The notes beneath the pieces were generated by a model that was not told the DNA's origin, searched no databases, and was given only the letters and a program-made list of their open reading frames with translations. A stretch of DNA of 7,748 nt. Origin: Deltaproteobacteria bacterium. GTDB taxonomy: Bacteria; Desulfobacterota_C; Deferrisomatia; Deferrisomatales; JACRMM01. The stretch is from NCBI GenBank assembly GCA_016218905.1, contig JACRCS010000385.1, positions 1 to 7,748 of the forward strand, in the 5' to 3' direction. Of the stretch, positions 6,167-7,748 are shown in pieces. The number at the start of each line of letters is the position of its first letter. Position 1 is the stretch's first letter. The translations under genes and the position numbers were made by a program.

Positions 6167-6195
6167 AGGATAGGGACTGCCGCCCCCCGGGGCAA
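6167..6195 (-). promoter_or_regulatory. Putative sigma-70-type promoter of the GT2 gene
   Basis: On the minus strand, TTGCCC (6195-6190) is followed after 17 bp by TATCCT (6172-6167). Each hexamer matches four of six consensus bases and the spacing is ideal. Transcription would start near 6160, leaving a leader of about 43 nt that contains the AGGAGG site. No transcription data are available here. Confidence 0.5.
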
Positions 6196-6248
6196 GCGCG
6201 TACCCCGGCAACTCGCGCACCGCTTATTCGGCGACCCGAACCAGGACC

Positions 6249-6277
6249 TTGTCGGGCCCTGTCGAACTCCCTATCCT
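6249..6277 (+). promoter_or_regulatory. Putative promoter of the GT-C gene, probably giving a leaderless mRNA
   Basis: TTGTCG (6249-6254), a 17-bp spacer and TATCCT (6272-6277) form a sigma-70-type element with four of six matches in each box. The expected initiation point, about seven bases past the -10 box, coincides with the ATG at 6285. That gene has no Shine-Dalgarno sequence, which fits translation from a leaderless transcript. Confidence 0.5.
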
Positions 6278-6284
6278 GCGGCCG

Positions 6285-7748
6285 ATGCCGTCTTCGGTCA
6301 CGCTCCCGGACAGTCGCGACGGGGGCGCCTTGGACCCGTCGCACGACCCGTCCCCCCTCGCGCGAGCCGCGACGCTGCTCCTTTTGGCCACGATTTTCGT
6401 CATCCTGATCGGCGGTGTCGTCTCAGGCGTCGCGATCTCCCGCAACCGCTCCTTCCAGGTCGACGAGGTCGAGCACGTCCACGCCGCCTACAACGTCGCG
6501 GACGGCCGCGCGCTCTATCGGGACTTCTGGGAAGGGCACAACCCGCTCCTGTACGTCGTCCTCCTGCCATTGGTGGACGTCGACGACCCGGTCGGAACGT
6601 TCCGGAGGAGCCGCCTCCTCGTCCTCGTCCTCCTGTCCGCCACGATCGGCCTGACCTGCTGGACCGCCAATCGCCTCGCCGGACCCAGCGCTGCCGTAGT
6701 CTCGGGAGGGCTCCTCCTCTTCGCGACGTCCTTCGCCGAGAGGGGAATCGAGGTCCGGCCCGACAACATGGTCGCCCTTGCCATTGCCGGCGCCCTTGCG
6801 GCCCAGGTCTCCTCGCTCGCGGAGTCCCGTCGCCTGAGCCTTCAGGGCCTCCTTCTCGGCCTGGGCTTCCTCGCGACCTCCAAGGTGATCGTCGCGACGG
6901 CAGCTTTCGGCACGCTCTGGGTGGTCCTGGCGTTTCGCCGCCGCAGGCTCTTTCTCCTCGTGGCGCCGGCGGCGACATGGCTGGCCCCCCTGGCCCTGGC
7001 CGCGATCGTCCTCGCAGCGCTCGGCCTCCTCGACGACTGGGCCCGCTGGAACCTCCTGCCGTACTTCCAGAACGTGGCGCGGCGCGCGGGGCCGAACCTC
7101 GCCTTCCCGCCGTCGCTGTTACTGACCCCGGAAGCCTTGCGCAACCCATTCTTCGTCGCGTCTTCCCTGTCGGCACTGCTCCTCGTCGCCGTCGCGAGCG
7201 CCCGGCGCAACCCGGCTGCCCGGGACCTCTGGTTCCCGGCGGGGCTTTCTCTGGCGTGTCTCGCCTTCCTCCGGGTGAACCCCTACCCGTTCCCCTATAA
7301 CCTCGTCACGGTCCTCCCGACGTTCGCGGTCCTGTGCGGCGTCTTTTGGGGTCTCGTCGCGGTGCGCCTCTCCCGCCTCGCGCCGCCCGCGCTGGCCTCG
7401 GCAGGCGTGTGTGCCCTGTGCCTCGCCTTCGCCGCAGTGCCGTCGGCGGAGCGACGGATCTCCAAGTCCGTGCCCGGCAATGGGCAGCAACTCGCGACCC
7501 TCGGCGCCATCCAGCGCGTGACCGGACCGACCGATCGCGTCTTCGACCTCGCGGGCCTCTACTTCCGGCCGGACGCCTACCCCGTCTTCACGATGACGGG
7601 GGTAATGCTCCGCCGGTACGAGCGCGGGTTCTTCCCTGCGATCATCCCGGCACTCGAGGCGAACGAGGTCACAGCCTTCATCGACAACTATCGCCTCCGC
7701 GCGCTCCCTGACCGGGAGAAGCGCTTCCTCGCCGAGCACTTCGTCCGC
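6285..7748 (+). CDS. Polytopic GT-C membrane glycosyltransferase, ArnT/PMT (GT39/GT83)-like, 3' end beyond window
   Basis: The frame starts at ATG 6285 and stays open for 488 codons to the right edge, so the C-terminus is missing. A polar N-terminus of ~26 residues precedes a first membrane span (about 28-50), then the first extracytoplasmic loop with FQVDEVEHVHAAY (57-69); the Asp-Glu pair D60-E61 sits where PMT/ArnT enzymes carry their catalytic or metal-binding acid. ALYRDFWEGHNPLLY (76-90) matches the loop-to-helix pattern of this superfamily. About nine further hydrophobic segments follow up to ~386, after which a soluble, probably periplasmic C-terminal domain begins (QRVTGPTDRVFDLAG, 410-424). 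Such enzymes transfer a sugar from a polyprenyl-phosphate donor to lipid, protein or glycan outside the membrane. The divergent GT2 gene could make that donor. The start is supported by the coincident promoter-like element; the absence of a ribosome site suggests leaderless translation. Acceptor and sugar are unknown. Confidence 0.8.
   Translation, partial: MPSSVTLPDSRDGGALDPSHDPSPLARAATLLLLATIFVILIGGVVSGVAISRNRSFQVDEVEHVHAAYNVADGRALYRDFWEGHNPLLYVVLLPLVDVDDPVGTFRRSRLLVLVLLSATIGLTCWTANRLAGPSAAVVSGGLLLFATSFAERGIEVRPDNMVALAIAGALAAQVSSLAESRRLSLQGLLLGLGFLATSKVIVATAAFGTLWVVLAFRRRRLFLLVAPAATWLAPLALAAIVLAALGLLDDWARWNLLPYFQNVARRAGPNLAFPPSLLLTPEALRNPFFVASSLSALLLVAVASARRNPAARDLWFPAGLSLACLAFLRVNPYPFPYNLVTVLPTFAVLCGVFWGLVAVRLSRLAPPALASAGVCALCLAFAAVPSAERRISKSVPGNGQQLATLGAIQRVTGPTDRVFDLAGLYFRPDAYPVFTMTGVMLRRYERGFFPAIIPALEANEVTAFIDNYRLRALPDREKRFLAEHFVR

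Larger units (their letters stand above)
6167..6277. repeat. Inverted pair of 10-mers at the two divergent -10 regions
   Basis: TCCCTATCCT occurs on the plus strand at 6268-6277 and, exactly, on the minus strand at 6176-6167. The copies are about 90 bp apart, in opposite orientation, and each ends in the TATCCT hexamer of a promoter-like element facing its own gene. The extra shared TCCC ahead of each -10 box could be part of the promoter recognition sequence or a common operator. Confidence 0.5.

Noticed and set aside
6118..6195. 26-residue N-terminal extension of the GT2 protein
   Set aside because: A strong AGGAGG precedes the ATG at 6117, and the putative promoter lies within the extension, so the extension would not be transcribed from it.
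5413..6408. Plus-strand open frame of 331 codons through the GT2 gene and the divergent promoter region
   Set aside because: Antisense to a clear GT2 gene, it lacks any motif and crosses the intergenic region without a change in composition.
5876..7300. Plus-strand open frame of 474 codons over the GT2 and GT-C genes
   Set aside because: Its second half is a Pro/Arg/Gly-rich frame out of phase with the membrane protein, whose hydrophobic segments and DEVEH loop are convincing in the phase of ATG 6285.
1..7748. tRNA, rRNA, CRISPR, insertion sequence or riboswitch
   Set aside because: I saw no cloverleaf-like segment, regularly spaced repeats, transposase gene, terminal inverted repeats or recognisable riboswitch core. 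I could not run a covariance-model search, which would be the decisive test for small RNAs.

Overview
The window is compact, very GC-rich bacterial DNA with a strong C/G preference at third codon positions (gcc, ctc, gtc and cgc dominate), and it holds no RNA gene, CRISPR array or mobile element that I can see. Nothing identifies the species. Composition and gene types would fit an Acidobacteriota-like or other high-GC environmental bacterium, but that is a weak inference.

Layout. (1) Positions 1-217 are probably the 3' end of an unidentified gene entering from the left, followed by a 127-bp gap. (2) Positions 345-5250 carry five plus-strand genes: a CysQ-like PAP/inositol phosphatase, a class I SAM methyltransferase, a PAPS-type sulfotransferase, a fold-type III PLP decarboxylase and an ATP-grasp ligase. 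Three of the four junctions overlap (ATGA, ATGA and 11 bp); the only gap is 92 bp in front of the sulfotransferase. (3) Positions 5251-5295 are a convergent junction made of three short hairpins laid end to end. (4) Positions 5269-6117 (minus) encode a GT2 glycosyltransferase of the dolichyl-phosphate-mannose-synthase type. (5) Positions 6118-6284 are a divergent promoter region in which two promoter-like elements share an inverted 10-mer at their -10 boxes. (6) From 6285 to the right edge runs a polytopic ArnT/PMT-like (GT-C) membrane glycosyltransferase, 488 codons without a stop.

How the genes could work together. The sulfotransferase would use PAPS and release PAP, and the CysQ-like phosphatase at the head of the same unit is the enzyme type that removes PAP. 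The ATP-grasp ligase and PLP decarboxylase suggest formation of an amide or peptide bond and decarboxylation of an amino-acid-derived unit; the methyltransferase could cap the product. I read the five genes as a candidate small biosynthetic operon for a sulfated, possibly methylated, amine or amino-acid conjugate. The product is unknown, and I do not recognise the cluster as a described system. The flanking GT2/GT-C pair would form its own module: the GT2 enzyme would charge a polyprenyl phosphate with a sugar and the GT-C enzyme would transfer it outside the membrane. Whether the two modules act on one surface molecule cannot be decided from the sequence.
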